Numbered from the stretch's first letter, positions 1 to 9,342 are shown. The stretch: DNA of 64,000 nt from Chryseobacterium tagetis (GCF_016735585.2 NZ_JAERSE020000003.1:372001-436000), one strand, 5' to 3'. Numbers and translations are program-made. The notes: generated from the letters alone by a model not told the origin.

Positions 1-39
1 GGAAAAATAACTAATTTATTAAAATAAAGGAAAGTGTTT

Positions 40-67
40 GTCATTCTGAACAAAACGAAGAATCTCA
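40..67. repeat. Short dispersed intergenic repeat, copy 1
   Basis: This stretch resembles two others in the window (2704-2734 and 3544-3574): GTCAT, then CTGA, then a GAAG/AAAG core, then ATCTCA or ATCACA. This copy is the most diverged. Such elements are common between genes in Flavobacteriia. Nothing here suggests a gene. Confidence 0.45.
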
Positions 68-162
68 GTTTTAATAGCATCAAAGAAAATAGATAAGGAG
101 CAAATCTCCTTTTTTATTTCAAATAAAGTTTCAAAAATTATTGAAAATATAATATTTATAAA

Positions 163-507
163 ATGTTCAATATAGTTTCATACTTGCTTTTTCTTTCTGT
201 CAGTTCGTTTATCACGATCGATGTGGGAAGAAGATGTTACAACGCAGGAAAGTATTATTTGGATTATCTCATTCATGATGCAAATCTTTGTCTGACGATC
301 AATAGGATACTTTTGGGATGTTATTATCTTATTAATCTTGGTTATATCGCGATCAGTCTGAGTAATTGGGATAAGGTGAATTCTCTGGAACAGGTTCTTA
401 CGGTCACTGCCATCAGAATAGGATATATCACTTTGATCCTTTGCTTTTTACATTATATGAACATTTTTACTCTTTACTTTTTAAGAAAAAATTTAACTAT
501 AAAATAA
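163..507 (+). CDS. Small integral membrane protein, unknown function
   Basis: The 114-residue product is largely hydrophobic, with about three membrane segments (roughly residues 1-19, 42-62 and 75-105) and a basic C-terminus. It is recognisably similar in layout to the next gene, especially in the second half (a YLINLGY/YLLNIGF-like segment and a hydrophobic end closing in FLRK/FLKGRK), so the two look like an old tandem duplication. Six bases separate them, which suggests one operon running through to the DCC-family gene. I recognise no family and assign no function. Confidence 0.75.
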   Translation: MFNIVSYLLFLSVSSFITIDVGRRCYNAGKYYLDYLIHDANLCLTINRILLGCYYLINLGYIAISLSNWDKVNSLEQVLTVTAIRIGYITLILCFLHYMNIFTLYFLRKNLTIK

Positions 508-513
508 TATACG

Positions 514-918
514 ATGAACGCAACAGTTTTAACCACAGCAACCTACAACTTCTCGGCTTACATGATCTACTTACCTATTGTCATCATGTTGACGATTTTT
601 GTGTCTCAGTTTTTGTTTAAAAACTCTAAAACTTTCATGATCGATATTTTTCACCAAAAAGAAGATATCGCGATGGCAACAAATTCACTGTTCAAAATCG
701 GTTTCTATCTTCTGAATATTGGTTTTGCACTTTGTATCATTGAATTTTTCCAGATTGAAACGGTGGAAAGATTAGTAGTTGCCTTAAGTAAAAAGATCGG
801 CGGATTTTCAATTTATCTTGGAATAATGATGCTTCTGAACCTGTTACTTTTCTTAAAAGGCCGTAAACATGCCATGAATAAAAATAAAATCATTAAAAAT
901 GAAAACGCTGTTATTTAA
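514..918 (+). CDS. Small integral membrane protein, paralogue of the preceding gene
   Basis: The 134-residue product has three predicted membrane segments (about 17-37, 63-83 and 98-118) and a lysine-rich C-terminal tail. It aligns by eye with the upstream 114-residue protein over the last two membrane segments. The six-base spacing argues for co-transcription and perhaps a heteromeric membrane complex, but this is inference. No catalytic motif is visible. Confidence 0.75.
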   Translation: MNATVLTTATYNFSAYMIYLPIVIMLTIFVSQFLFKNSKTFMIDIFHQKEDIAMATNSLFKIGFYLLNIGFALCIIEFFQIETVERLVVALSKKIGGFSIYLGIMMLLNLLLFLKGRKHAMNKNKIIKNENAVI

Positions 919-997
919 AATATGGATGTATTTCACATTCAAAATGCAGAATAAAAGAACAAGAGGAGATTTTTTAAACCTTTAAAAATTAAAGACC

Positions 998-1369
998 ATG
1001 AAAACATTCTTTAAATATGATTTCTATTTTCAGTGCATAATTTTTATTGCCTATATCATTGGATGGCTTATCATTGAACATTATGACCTGATTTCTGAAA
1101 ATTACTTTTTGTCATTTTATCATATTATCGGAGGAGCTCAAATATTAAGTTATTTAATTCGTTTTGGATTAAAATACCCTAAAAATCTAATGTATATCTT
1201 ATATGGAATTCTCATTATCCCTGTTTGGTTAATTTATTTATATGATATTCAAATTGAAAAAGTGGGTGGAATATTTTTCTATATACTTTTCTCAGGCTTC
1301 TTTTACAGTCCCCTTCTGGCGATTTCTTATATTATTTATACTTATATAACTTATAAATCTCAAAAATAA
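998..1369 (+). CDS. Small integral membrane protein, unknown function
   Basis: The 123-residue product is rich in Ile, Tyr and Phe and is predicted to span the membrane four times (about residues 9-27, 37-55, 63-81 and 90-115). It ends five bases before the start of the DCC-family gene and is probably translated from the same message. No family is recognised. Its very aromatic composition is typical of small flavobacterial inner-membrane proteins. Confidence 0.7.
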   Translation: MKTFFKYDFYFQCIIFIAYIIGWLIIEHYDLISENYFLSFYHIIGGAQILSYLIRFGLKYPKNLMYILYGILIIPVWLIYLYDIQIEKVGGIFFYILFSGFFYSPLLAISYIIYTYITYKSQK

Positions 1370-1374
1370 ACACA

Positions 1375-2187
1375 ATGAAAACCCTCAGAAATCACACGCT
1401 CATCTACGACAATGAATGTCCGATGTGTAATATCTACTCAAAAGGTTTTACAAAATGCGGAATGCTTGATGAAAATGGAAGAGAAGCCTTTACAGAGTTA
1501 AGTCTTAAAAATAAAGCACTTATTGATTTCCATCGTGCAAAAAACGAAATTGCTTTGGTAGATCATAATGAAAATAGAGTAGTTTATGGGTTAGATTCTC
1601 TGCTTTTAATCATAGGAAATTCATTTCCCTTATTAGAAAAAATAGCAAGAATACAACCTTTGTACTTGTTTTTCAAAAAACTGTATTCATTTGTTTCTTA
1701 TAACAGAAAACAGATTATTCCTTCAGCGAAAGATCAGACAGAAGAAGCATGTGTTCCCGATTTTAATTTAAAATACAGACTTGCTTACATGACTTTTGTC
1801 GTAATTTTTTCAGGATACATTTTAAGTTCATTTTCAACAAAATTGGGAGTCGGTTTAAATCATAATTTTTGGAGAGAATTTACAATTTGCATCGGACAAA
1901 TCGTTTGGCAGACTGTATTTTTAAAATCTTATTTAAAAGGCAACATTTGGAATTATCTCGGAAATATGATGACTGTTTCTTTGATTGGAACTTTACTTTT
2001 AATTCCCGCTTTATGTTTAAATCTGAATGCAATGTTCTCCGTTATTTATTTCGGAATTGTAGTAGTCATCATGTTATTGGAGCATATAAGAAGATGTCGA
2101 ATTTTAAAATTAAATTTTCTTCCGACATTGTCTTGGATACTTTTTAGAATCATTGCTTTAGCTGTTTTAATCCAGATAAATCTCTAA
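1375..2187 (+). CDS. DCC-family (DUF393) thiol-redox protein with membrane C-terminus
   Basis: The first ~110 residues form a DCC-type domain: the N-terminal YDNECPMC motif carries the family's D-x-x-C-x-x-C cysteine pair at about residues 15 and 18. DCC proteins are thioredoxin-like and are thought to act in thiol-disulfide exchange, though few have been assayed. Residues ~135-270 add about five membrane segments, which is more than the ~130-residue stand-alone family, so this is a DCC domain fused to a membrane anchor. It lies between small membrane proteins and a SRPBCC gene in one apparent operon. Confidence 0.8.
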   Translation: MKTLRNHTLIYDNECPMCNIYSKGFTKCGMLDENGREAFTELSLKNKALIDFHRAKNEIALVDHNENRVVYGLDSLLLIIGNSFPLLEKIARIQPLYLFFKKLYSFVSYNRKQIIPSAKDQTEEACVPDFNLKYRLAYMTFVVIFSGYILSSFSTKLGVGLNHNFWREFTICIGQIVWQTVFLKSYLKGNIWNYLGNMMTVSLIGTLLLIPALCLNLNAMFSVIYFGIVVVIMLLEHIRRCRILKLNFLPTLSWILFRIIALAVLIQINL

Positions 2188-2197
2188 AAACTTAAAA

Positions 2198-2647
2198 ATG
2201 GCCAGAATCCATTTAACTACAATAATCAAAGCAGATATTCAAACTGTTTTCGACTTATCGAGAAACATTGATCTGCACCAGAAATCAACCTCTAAAACCA
2301 ATGAAAAAGCAATTGCAGGAAGAACTTCAGGATTGATTGAGCAAGGCGAAACCGTGACCTGGAAAGCAAAACATTTAGGAGTATATCAAACATTAACTAC
2401 GAAAATTATCAGTATGAATAAACCCCATCATTTCGTAGATGAAATGCAGAAAGGAGCTTTCAGATCAATGAAACATCAGCATATTTTCACGCAGGAAGGT
2501 AAAAACACAATCATGACAGATATTTTCGAATTCGAATCACCCTTTGGAATCATCGGAAAAATATTCAATAAATTCTTTCTTACAAATTATATGAAAAACT
2601 TTCTTTTAGAACGAAATCAATTAATAAAAAGAACAGCTGAAAAATAA
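2198..2647 (+). CDS. SRPBCC-family protein (START-like lipid/ligand-binding fold)
   Basis: The 149-residue length and layout fit the SRPBCC/polyketide-cyclase family: an opening strand at ARIHLTT, a helix with VFDLSRNIDLHQ, alternating strands with a WKAKHLG segment, and a long C-terminal helix (residues ~125-147). These proteins bind hydrophobic ligands in a deep cavity; the ligand here is unknown. It starts 10 bases after the DCC gene and is followed by DUF2071 and TIGR01777 genes, a grouping I believe is common in Bacteroidota. Confidence 0.75.
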   Translation: MARIHLTTIIKADIQTVFDLSRNIDLHQKSTSKTNEKAIAGRTSGLIEQGETVTWKAKHLGVYQTLTTKIISMNKPHHFVDEMQKGAFRSMKHQHIFTQEGKNTIMTDIFEFESPFGIIGKIFNKFFLTNYMKNFLLERNQLIKRTAEK

Positions 2648-2703
2648 CTGGATCAGAAAGAATGAGACAGAACGCGAGCGAAGCGAGCGTCAAAACATTT
2701 AGG

Positions 2704-2734
2704 GTCATGCTGAGCGTAGTCAAAGCATCACAAC
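2704..2734. repeat. Short dispersed intergenic repeat, copy 2
   Basis: Matches the copy at 3544-3574 closely (GTCAT-C-CTGAGCGTAGTC core, then AAGCATC/AAGGATC and CAAC). It sits between the SRPBCC gene and the true start of the DUF2071 gene. An upstream TTG/ATG-initiated reading frame that runs through it is therefore not a real N-terminus. Confidence 0.6.
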
Positions 2735-2769
2735 ATAAAACACAAAAATTAATTAAAAAAACAAACACA

Positions 2770-3516
2770 ATGAACTTTCTAAAAGCAGAATGGAGAAAAT
2801 TAGCCATCATCAACTACGAAATCGATCCCGAAATTTTATTAAAATATCTTCCTGAAGGAACAGAAATCGATTTTTATCAGGGAAAATGTTACATAAGCTT
2901 AGTCGGATTTATGTTTTTAAACACCAGATTATTAGGATTTCCGATTCCTTTTCACCGGAACTTTGAAGAAGTGAATTTAAGATTTTATGTAAAGAAAAAA
3001 GAGCATAATGGTTGGAAAAGAGGAGTGGTTTTCATCAAGGAAATTGTTCCGAAGCCGGCTTTAAGCTTTGTTGCCAATTCAGTTTACAAAGAAAATTATA
3101 AAACAATGCCGATGAAAAATAGTATTCATCAAAAAAATGAAGAATTACTAATAAAATATTCTTGGAAAGACAAAACTTGGCATTCAATTGAAATCACAGC
3201 AGAAAACAACCCTTTGATAATGAAAACCAATTCCGAATTTGAATTCATCACTGAACATTACTACGGTTTCACAAAAAAGGAAAATAAAACCTCAGAATAC
3301 GAAGTCTCTCACCCGAAATGGGAGTATTATGTAGTGAAAAAACATCAGCTGGAAATTGACTTTAAAGCTGTTTATGGAGATGATTTTGAATATTTAAACC
3401 ATCAGAAACCAATTTCAGTAATGCTTGCTGAAGGTTCTGAAATTGAAGTGAAAACGAAAAAGTATATCAAGAGAGAAGTAAAAAGTAAAAAGAGCCAGGT
3501 AAAAAGTCATTTGTAG
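2770..3516 (+). CDS. YqjF-like DUF2071 family protein
   Basis: The 248-residue product from ATG 2770 begins MNFLKAEWRKLAIINYE and matches the DUF2071/YqjF pattern: the motifs YLPEGTEIDFYQGKCYISLVGF (about residues 20-41) and the later HYYGFTK. Biochemistry of the family is poorly known. The reading frame stays open 36 codons further upstream, but that part crosses an interspersed repeat and has no protein-like composition, so I chose 2770. The C-terminus (KKYIKREVKSKKSQ) is lysine-rich, perhaps slightly extended. It is probably co-transcribed with the SRPBCC gene. Confidence 0.8.
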   Translation: MNFLKAEWRKLAIINYEIDPEILLKYLPEGTEIDFYQGKCYISLVGFMFLNTRLLGFPIPFHRNFEEVNLRFYVKKKEHNGWKRGVVFIKEIVPKPALSFVANSVYKENYKTMPMKNSIHQKNEELLIKYSWKDKTWHSIEITAENNPLIMKTNSEFEFITEHYYGFTKKENKTSEYEVSHPKWEYYVVKKHQLEIDFKAVYGDDFEYLNHQKPISVMLAEGSEIEVKTKKYIKREVKSKKSQVKSHL

Positions 3517-3543
3517 ATTTTAAAAACAATTAGTATTAGCGAT

Positions 3544-3574
3544 GTCATCCTGAGCGTAGTCGAAGGATCTCAAC
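3544..3574. repeat. Short dispersed intergenic repeat, copy 3
   Basis: Near-identical in its first 20 bases to the copy at 2704-2734, differing at GTCATC versus GTCATG and in the tail. It occupies most of the gap between the DUF2071 and epimerase genes. Confidence 0.6.
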
Positions 3575-3601
3575 AAAATAAAACAATCAACCCTACCCAA
3601 A

Positions 3602-4495
3602 ATGAAAATAACCATTGCCGCCGGAACCGGTTTCCTCGGAAAAAATCTCGAAAGATATTTTACGGAAAAAGGAAATCAGGTCTATATTTTAACCCGGAAT
3701 CCCAAACGTAAAAACGAAATCTATTGGGATGCAAAAACTTTAAGTGAATGGAAAAATTACATTGAAAATACAGATGTTCTGATCAATCTTACCGGAAAAT
3801 CTGTCGATTGCAGATACAATGAAAAAAACAAACAGGAAATTTATTCATCAAGAATAGAAAGTACGAAGATTCTCCAACAAGCAATCGATCAATGTATTAA
3901 TAAACCTAAAGTTTGGTTGAATGCAAGTTCAGCAACAATTTATGTTCACTCAGAAACTCATTTAAATACAGAAGAAAATGGAATCATTGGCGACGATTTT
4001 TCCATGAATATCTGCAAAAGCTGGGAAAATGAATTTTTTAAGGGTAATAGCGATAATGTGAGAAAAGTAGCATTAAGAACATCGATTGTTTTAGGGAATA
4101 ATGGTGGAGCATTCCCTAAACTAAAAATGCTTACAAAATTCGGTTTAGGAGGAAAACAGGGACGAGGAAATCAAAACGTAAGCTGGATTCATATTGAAGA
4201 TTTTTGTAGAGCAGTTGAATTTATCATTGACAATAAAAATATTTCAGGAGGAATTAATGTAACTGCCTCAAATCCTTTATCTAATGAAGATTTTATGAGA
4301 AAATTAAGACAGCAAATGAAAATTCCATTGGGGTTAAATGCTCCTGTCTGGCAATTGGAAATCGCATCCCTGATTTTAAACACAGAAACGGAATTATTAT
4401 TAAAAAGCAGAAATGTTTTTCCGGATAAATTAATGAAAAGTGGGTTTCAATTCTCTTATTCTGAAATAGATCTGGCTTTTGAAAATTTAATATAA
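3602..4495 (+). CDS. TIGR01777 family NAD(P)-dependent epimerase/SDR
   Basis: The 297-residue product opens with a Rossmann dinucleotide-binding motif (AGTGFLG, residues ~7-13) and has the TIGR01777 signatures: DVLINLTGKSVDCRY (~58-72), SSATIY (~103-108), a KSWE segment (~136) and an RTSIVLG strand (~156). The C-terminal domain (~225-297) matches the DUF1731-like end of the family. The first glycine-rich motif begins A-A-G-T-G rather than the usual G-G-T-G. Substrate is unknown. It follows the DUF2071 gene by 85 bases and probably belongs to the same metabolic group. Confidence 0.85.
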   Translation: MKITIAAGTGFLGKNLERYFTEKGNQVYILTRNPKRKNEIYWDAKTLSEWKNYIENTDVLINLTGKSVDCRYNEKNKQEIYSSRIESTKILQQAIDQCINKPKVWLNASSATIYVHSETHLNTEENGIIGDDFSMNICKSWENEFFKGNSDNVRKVALRTSIVLGNNGGAFPKLKMLTKFGLGGKQGRGNQNVSWIHIEDFCRAVEFIIDNKNISGGINVTASNPLSNEDFMRKLRQQMKIPLGLNAPVWQLEIASLILNTETELLLKSRNVFPDKLMKSGFQFSYSEIDLAFENLI

Positions 4496-4582
4496 AAATG
4501 ATAAGGGTGTTTTGTGAATCTTTAAATATTTCATCGAAGTTCTTAAACTAAACCTCAACCTTAGCCCAGAATAGTTGTACTT

Positions 4583-4614
4583 TTTGCTGTTTTAATAAAT
4601 GATGATTAAATTAG
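4583..4614 (+). promoter_or_regulatory. Candidate Bacteroidota promoter for the fucosidase gene
   Basis: TTTG at 4583-4586, a 20-base spacer and TAAATTAG at 4607-4614 match the TTTG / TAnnTTTG elements in all but one position. The start codon follows 17 bases later. Confidence 0.4.
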
Positions 4615-4630
4615 CGAAAACTAAACTTCA

Positions 4631-6073
4631 ATGTTCATCAAACCAAAAACGAAAACCTTTTTTCTTTCATCATTACTTATATCCTCAACATTTTTTTCAC
4701 AGGCTCATAACGTTTCGGAAGGCTATCAAAAACCCACAGATCCGTTGGTAGTTCAAAACCTTGAAAACTGGCAGGATTTGAAATTCGGACTTTTCATGCA
4801 TTGGGGAACCTACAGTCAGTGGGGAGTTGTTGAAAGCTGGAGCCTTTGTCCGGAAGATGAATCTTGGACACAAAGAAAACCCGAACATGGAAAATCTTAT
4901 TATGAATACGTAAAAAACTATGAAAATCTTCAGACGACTTTCAATCCCACTCAGTTCAATCCTCAAAAATGGGCAGATGCAGCGAAAAAAGCGGGAATGA
5001 AATATGTAGTTTTCACTACAAAGCATCATGATGGTTTTGCGATGTTTGATACTCAACAGTCTGATTATAAAATTACTTCTTCAAAAACACCTTTCTCCAA
5101 AAATCCAAAAGCGGACGTGGTGAAAGAAGTTTTTAATACATTTAGAAATGACGGCTTTAAAATTGGAGCTTATTTTTCAAAACCCGATTGGCATTCCGAT
5201 GAGTATTGGTGGTCGTATTTTCCTCCAAAAGATAGAAATGTGAACTATGATCCCAAAAAATACCCTGAAAGATGGAATAATTTTAAGAATTTCACCTTTA
5301 ATCAGTTAAATGAAATCACTTCAAACTACGGTAAAGTTGATATTCTTTGGTTAGACGGGGGCTGGGTTCGTCCGTTCAATACCATTGATCCCAATGTAGA
5401 ATGGCAAAGAACGATAAAAGTTGAGCAGGATATTGACATGGATAAAATCGGAACGATGGCTCGTAAAAATCAGCCGGGAATTATCATTGTAGACCGCACC
5501 GTTCCAGGAAAATGGGAGAATTATGTGACGCCCGAACAAGCCGTTCCGGAAAAGGCACTTTCGATTCCGTGGGAAAGCTGTATCACGATGGGGGATTCGT
5601 TTTCGTATGTTCCGAATGATAATTATAAATCTTCTCAAAAAATTATTGAAACTTTAGTCAAAATCATTTCAAGAGGAGGAAATTATCTGATGAATATTGC
5701 TCCCGGACCCAATGGAGATTATGACCCGATTGTGTATGAAAGATTAAATGAAATTTCAGGTTGGATGGATAAAAACCAATCGGCAGTTTTTGCGACAAGA
5801 AGTATTGCTCCTTATCACAGTGGAAACTTTTATTATACGCAGAGCAAAGATGGGAAAACTGTGAATATTTTTCATTTGGATGAAAAAACAAATTATGAAT
5901 CTCCATCAACGTTAAGTTTTGCAATTCCTGATAATTTTAAGCCAAAATCTTTGAAAATTCTAGGATTATCAGGCAAAATTCAATGGAAAAAAACAGGAAA
6001 TTCAATTGAAATTAATTTACCAAAAGAAAGAACCCAATTAAAATATTCAACTGTAATTCAAATTACTCAGTAG
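4631..6073 (+). CDS. Secreted alpha-L-fucosidase, glycoside hydrolase family 29
   Basis: The 480-residue product has a signal peptide (cleavage near residue 25, after FFSQA) and a GH29 catalytic barrel (~30-365) with the motifs FGLFMHWG (~52), TTKHHDGFAMF (~128-138) and ILWLDGGW. Asp242 in that last motif is the expected catalytic nucleophile of the family. The NYLMNIAPGPNG segment (~353) is another GH29 hallmark. Residues ~390-478 form the usual beta-sandwich. It would remove alpha-linked L-fucose from glycans in the periplasm or at the cell surface. The next gene is a GH3 enzyme, suggesting a small glycan-degradation pair without a SusC/SusD pair in view. Confidence 0.93.
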   Translation: MFIKPKTKTFFLSSLLISSTFFSQAHNVSEGYQKPTDPLVVQNLENWQDLKFGLFMHWGTYSQWGVVESWSLCPEDESWTQRKPEHGKSYYEYVKNYENLQTTFNPTQFNPQKWADAAKKAGMKYVVFTTKHHDGFAMFDTQQSDYKITSSKTPFSKNPKADVVKEVFNTFRNDGFKIGAYFSKPDWHSDEYWWSYFPPKDRNVNYDPKKYPERWNNFKNFTFNQLNEITSNYGKVDILWLDGGWVRPFNTIDPNVEWQRTIKVEQDIDMDKIGTMARKNQPGIIIVDRTVPGKWENYVTPEQAVPEKALSIPWESCITMGDSFSYVPNDNYKSSQKIIETLVKIISRGGNYLMNIAPGPNGDYDPIVYERLNEISGWMDKNQSAVFATRSIAPYHSGNFYYTQSKDGKTVNIFHLDEKTNYESPSTLSFAIPDNFKPKSLKILGLSGKIQWKKTGNSIEINLPKERTQLKYSTVIQITQ

Positions 6074-6240
6074 TTGAGTTTTGAAACCATTTTTGTATTA
6101 AAATGACTTAGGAAATCGGAGCGTTAAGAAAATTCTACTGTTTGAGCGCGACACCAATGTTGAACTGAAAACAAGTATCAAATTCGCGCGAGTTTTAGAA
6201 TTTTTAGAGAACAGATTTTATTTTTAGTGGAGAGTTCCAA

Positions 6241-6272
6241 GTCTTGAATTTTTGGTTCTTTTGTTTCAAGAC
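6241..6272. repeat. Hairpin in the GH29-GH3 gap, probably part of an intergenic repeat
   Basis: GTCTTGAA at 6241-6248 is perfectly complementary to TTCAAGAC at 6265-6272, with a 16-base loop. The whole gap 6120-6275 looks like an interspersed flavobacterial repeat (it contains GAGCGCG and TTTTTAGAGAACAG-like stretches), but there is no second copy in the window to confirm this. The stem is not followed by a T run, so I do not call it a terminator. Confidence 0.5.
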
Positions 6273-6304
6273 AAAAGAATAGATCTAAATTAAATTATTT
6301 TACG

Positions 6305-8968
6305 ATGTCTTTTAAACTCAGATTTAAAATTACAATAATTTCATTATTGAGCACCACATTTATTATCGCTCAAAAACCTTTATATAAAGATCCAAAACAA
6401 CCTGTAGAAGTACGAGTTCAGGATTTACTGAAACGCATGACTCCGGAAGAAAAATTCTGGCAATGCTTTATGATTCCCGGAGATCTGGACAATATTCCGA
6501 AAGATCAGTATGCTCACGGAATTTTTGGGTTACAGGTGAGTGCGGGAAATCAAGGTGGCGGAGCGGCCGGACAATTGTTGAAATACAATGCGAATGAAGA
6601 TGCGGAAAGACTTGCGAAAAAAATCAATGCCATTCAGAAGTATTTTGTGGAAGAATCCCGATTGGGAATCCCAATTATCCCTTTTGATGAAGCTTTACAC
6701 GGATTGATGCGAGAAGGTGCGACTGCTTTTCCACAAGCAATTGGTTTGTCGGCAACCTTCAATCCTGAGTTGATGAAAGAAGTTTCAGCAGCGATTGCCA
6801 AAGAATCAAAATTGCGAGGAATTCGTCAGATTCTGACTCCGGTTGTCAATTTGGCGAGTGATGTTCGATGGGGAAGAACGGAGGAAACGTACGGTGAAGA
6901 TCCGTTTTTAACTTCCGTAATGGGCGTGAATTTTGTCAGTTCTTTTGAAAATCAGGGGATTATTACAACTCCTAAACATTTTTTAGCGAATGTTGGTGAA
7001 GGGGGAAGAGATTCATATCCAATTCATTGGAGCAAACGATATTTGGAGGAGACCCATTTAATTCCTTTTCAAAAAGCTTTTCAGCAAGGCAAAAGTCGTT
7101 CGGTAATGACGTCTTATAATTTGTTGGATGGAAGACCTTCCACTGCCAATCATTGGTTATTGACCGAAAAATTAAAAAAAGAATGGAATTTTAAAGGATT
7201 TGTTATTAGCGATGCGAGTGCAGTTGGAGGTGCAAATGTTCTTCATTTTACGGCAAAAGATTATGATGATGCTTCCGCACAGGCGATCAATGCAGGCTTA
7301 GACGTGATTTTCCAGACAGAATATCAACATTACAAATTATTTATTCCACCATTTTTAGATGGAAGAATTTCGAAAGAGAGAATTGATGACGCAGTATTAA
7401 GAGTTTTAAGAGCGAAATTTGAGCTGGGATTGTTTGAAAATCCTTACGTTTCCAATGCAGCTATTGAAGGATTAAAGAAGATCAATCTTAAACCTTTAGC
7501 TGAAAAGACGGCCATTGAATCTTTTGTCCTGCTTCAGAATAATAATAAAACACTTCCGATTTCTGAAAAATATAGAAAGATTTTGATAGTCGGAAGCGAT
7601 GCTGCTGATGCCAGATTAGGTGGTTATTCCGGGCCGGGAAATAAGAAGGTGAGCATTTTGGACGGAATTAAAAATTTCGTTAAAAATAAAAATATCGAAA
7701 TCAATTATTCAAAAGGAATTGACTGGAACTTAAAAGATTTTGTGACTGTTTCCACGGAGTTTTTGTCTTCAGAAAATCAAAAAGGCTTGAAAGGAAATTA
7801 TTTTTCTAATTCTGATCTAAAAGGAAATCCGGCGTTTGAAAAACAGGATGAACAATTGAACTTTAAATGGACATTATATTCTCCAAATCCTGAAAAATTA
7901 CAGTCAGATAATTACAGCGTTCGTTGGACAGGAAAACTGGAAGCTCCGGATTCAGGAAAATATAAATTAGGTTTAAGAGGAAATGACGGTTTCAGATTAT
8001 ATTTAAACGAAAAATTAGTAATCGATAATTGGGAAAAGCTAAGTTATTCTACGAAAACCGTTGATATTGATTTTAATAAAGGTCAAAAATATGATATCGT
8101 TGTAGAATTCCACGAAAATAGGGGAGAAGCGAATATTGAACTGATCTGGAATTATGGTTTAAATGACTACCAAAAAGATTTTAATAATGCTTTACAGTTG
8201 GCTCAAAATGCAGATTATATTATCGTTACAGCCGGAATTCATGAAGGTGAATTTCAGGACCGTTCTTCTTTGAATCTTCCCGGAAATCAGGAGAAGTTTA
8301 TTCAGGAAGTTTCAAAATTAAATAAACCGACAACGGTTGTTTTGGTTGGAGGTTCTGCGATAAAAACTACCGATTGGAAAGATCAAGTAGGAGCAATATT
8401 AGATGTTTGGTATCCCGGAGAAGAAGGTGGAAATGCTGTAGCGAAGGTTCTTTTCGGATCAGAAAATCCATCAGGAAAATTACCTGTTACGTTTCCGATT
8501 GAGGAAGGACAATTGCCTTTAACGTACAATCATCAACCGACAGGAAGAGGAAATAATTATTATGATCTGAGTGGAGAGCCATTGTATCCGTTTGGTTTCG
8601 GAATGAGCTATACGACTTTCGAAATTTCAGATTTACAATTAAACCAATCAAAATACTCTGAAAATGATGTGATTGTTGCCAAAGTAAATGTGAAAAATAC
8701 GGGTTCAAAAGCAGGAAGCGAGGTAGTTCAGCTCTATGTAAAAGATGTATTGGCTTCGGTTTCAAGACCTATTATTGAGTTGAAAGGATTTCAAAAAGTG
8801 TTTTTAAAACCGGGAGAATCAAAACAAATTTCTATTGAAATTCCTGTAAAAGAATTACAGTTTTTAGATGAGAAAATGAACTGGGTGGTAGAAAAAGGAA
8901 CCTACAGGATTTTTGTCGGGAACTCTTCGAAAAATCTGCCTTTAAAACAGAATATTGAAGTGCAATAA
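6305..8968 (+). CDS. Beta-glucosidase-like glycoside hydrolase family 3 with PA14 domain
   Basis: The 887-residue product has a signal peptide (to ~residue 22), a GH3 N-terminal barrel (~50-400) with the KHF(L)AN motif, and the nucleophile segment VISDASAVGG (Asp303). A GH3 C-terminal domain is split by a PA14 insertion (~492-615, with RLYLNEKLVIDNW and ENRGEANIELIW), and an Fn3-like domain follows (~775-885). PA14-inserted GH3 enzymes usually act on beta-linked glucosides or other plant and microbial oligosaccharides, with the insert shaping substrate choice. Usual family nucleophile context is SDW/SDY, here SDA. It lies 231 bases after the fucosidase. Confidence 0.92.
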   Translation: MSFKLRFKITIISLLSTTFIIAQKPLYKDPKQPVEVRVQDLLKRMTPEEKFWQCFMIPGDLDNIPKDQYAHGIFGLQVSAGNQGGGAAGQLLKYNANEDAERLAKKINAIQKYFVEESRLGIPIIPFDEALHGLMREGATAFPQAIGLSATFNPELMKEVSAAIAKESKLRGIRQILTPVVNLASDVRWGRTEETYGEDPFLTSVMGVNFVSSFENQGIITTPKHFLANVGEGGRDSYPIHWSKRYLEETHLIPFQKAFQQGKSRSVMTSYNLLDGRPSTANHWLLTEKLKKEWNFKGFVISDASAVGGANVLHFTAKDYDDASAQAINAGLDVIFQTEYQHYKLFIPPFLDGRISKERIDDAVLRVLRAKFELGLFENPYVSNAAIEGLKKINLKPLAEKTAIESFVLLQNNNKTLPISEKYRKILIVGSDAADARLGGYSGPGNKKVSILDGIKNFVKNKNIEINYSKGIDWNLKDFVTVSTEFLSSENQKGLKGNYFSNSDLKGNPAFEKQDEQLNFKWTLYSPNPEKLQSDNYSVRWTGKLEAPDSGKYKLGLRGNDGFRLYLNEKLVIDNWEKLSYSTKTVDIDFNKGQKYDIVVEFHENRGEANIELIWNYGLNDYQKDFNNALQLAQNADYIIVTAGIHEGEFQDRSSLNLPGNQEKFIQEVSKLNKPTTVVLVGGSAIKTTDWKDQVGAILDVWYPGEEGGNAVAKVLFGSENPSGKLPVTFPIEEGQLPLTYNHQPTGRGNNYYDLSGEPLYPFGFGMSYTTFEISDLQLNQSKYSENDVIVAKVNVKNTGSKAGSEVVQLYVKDVLASVSRPIIELKGFQKVFLKPGESKQISIEIPVKELQFLDEKMNWVVEKGTYRIFVGNSSKNLPLKQNIEVQ

Positions 8969-9342
8969 TAGAGTTGTATTTGATAATACATTGAACTTTT
9001 CAAGAATTTAATACCCAGATCATTAATTGGTGTGGGTATTATAGTAATCGGCTAACAATGAATTTTAAAGCATTTGTTCAAAAATAAATAATGAAAACTA
9101 AAAATTGTTAAATTTTTATATAACTTTATTTAATAAGCGAGTGAAATTAAAGGGGCCAATTTTTTTTACTTTTTATTCCTTGTGTCGTAATACTTTTGGA
9201 AGAAAATATAGACTAAAAGTATTTGATTTTCATTGAGTAAAGCAGGAGTACATTAAAAATGGAGTCTCAATTTTCTATCCTAATCCTAACTTGATATCTT
9301 GTATTAAGTTTGGTATTGTACAATATTAAAAACTATGAAACT
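8969..9342. other. Non-coding gap of 374 bases between the GH3 and T9SS-cargo genes
   Basis: AT-rich and without a plausible gene. It holds a small hairpin (AATACCCA at 9010-9017 with TGGGTATT at 9033-9040), which may end GH3 transcription although no T run follows. A perfect TAnnTTTG element (TAAGTTTG, 9305-9312) lies 30 bases before the next start codon and probably serves as its -7 box; no clear TTTG partner was found upstream. Confidence 0.5.

Noticed and set aside
2662..2769. 36-codon N-terminal extension of the DUF2071 protein
   Set aside because: It covers an intergenic repeat; the family N-terminus starts at ATG 2770.
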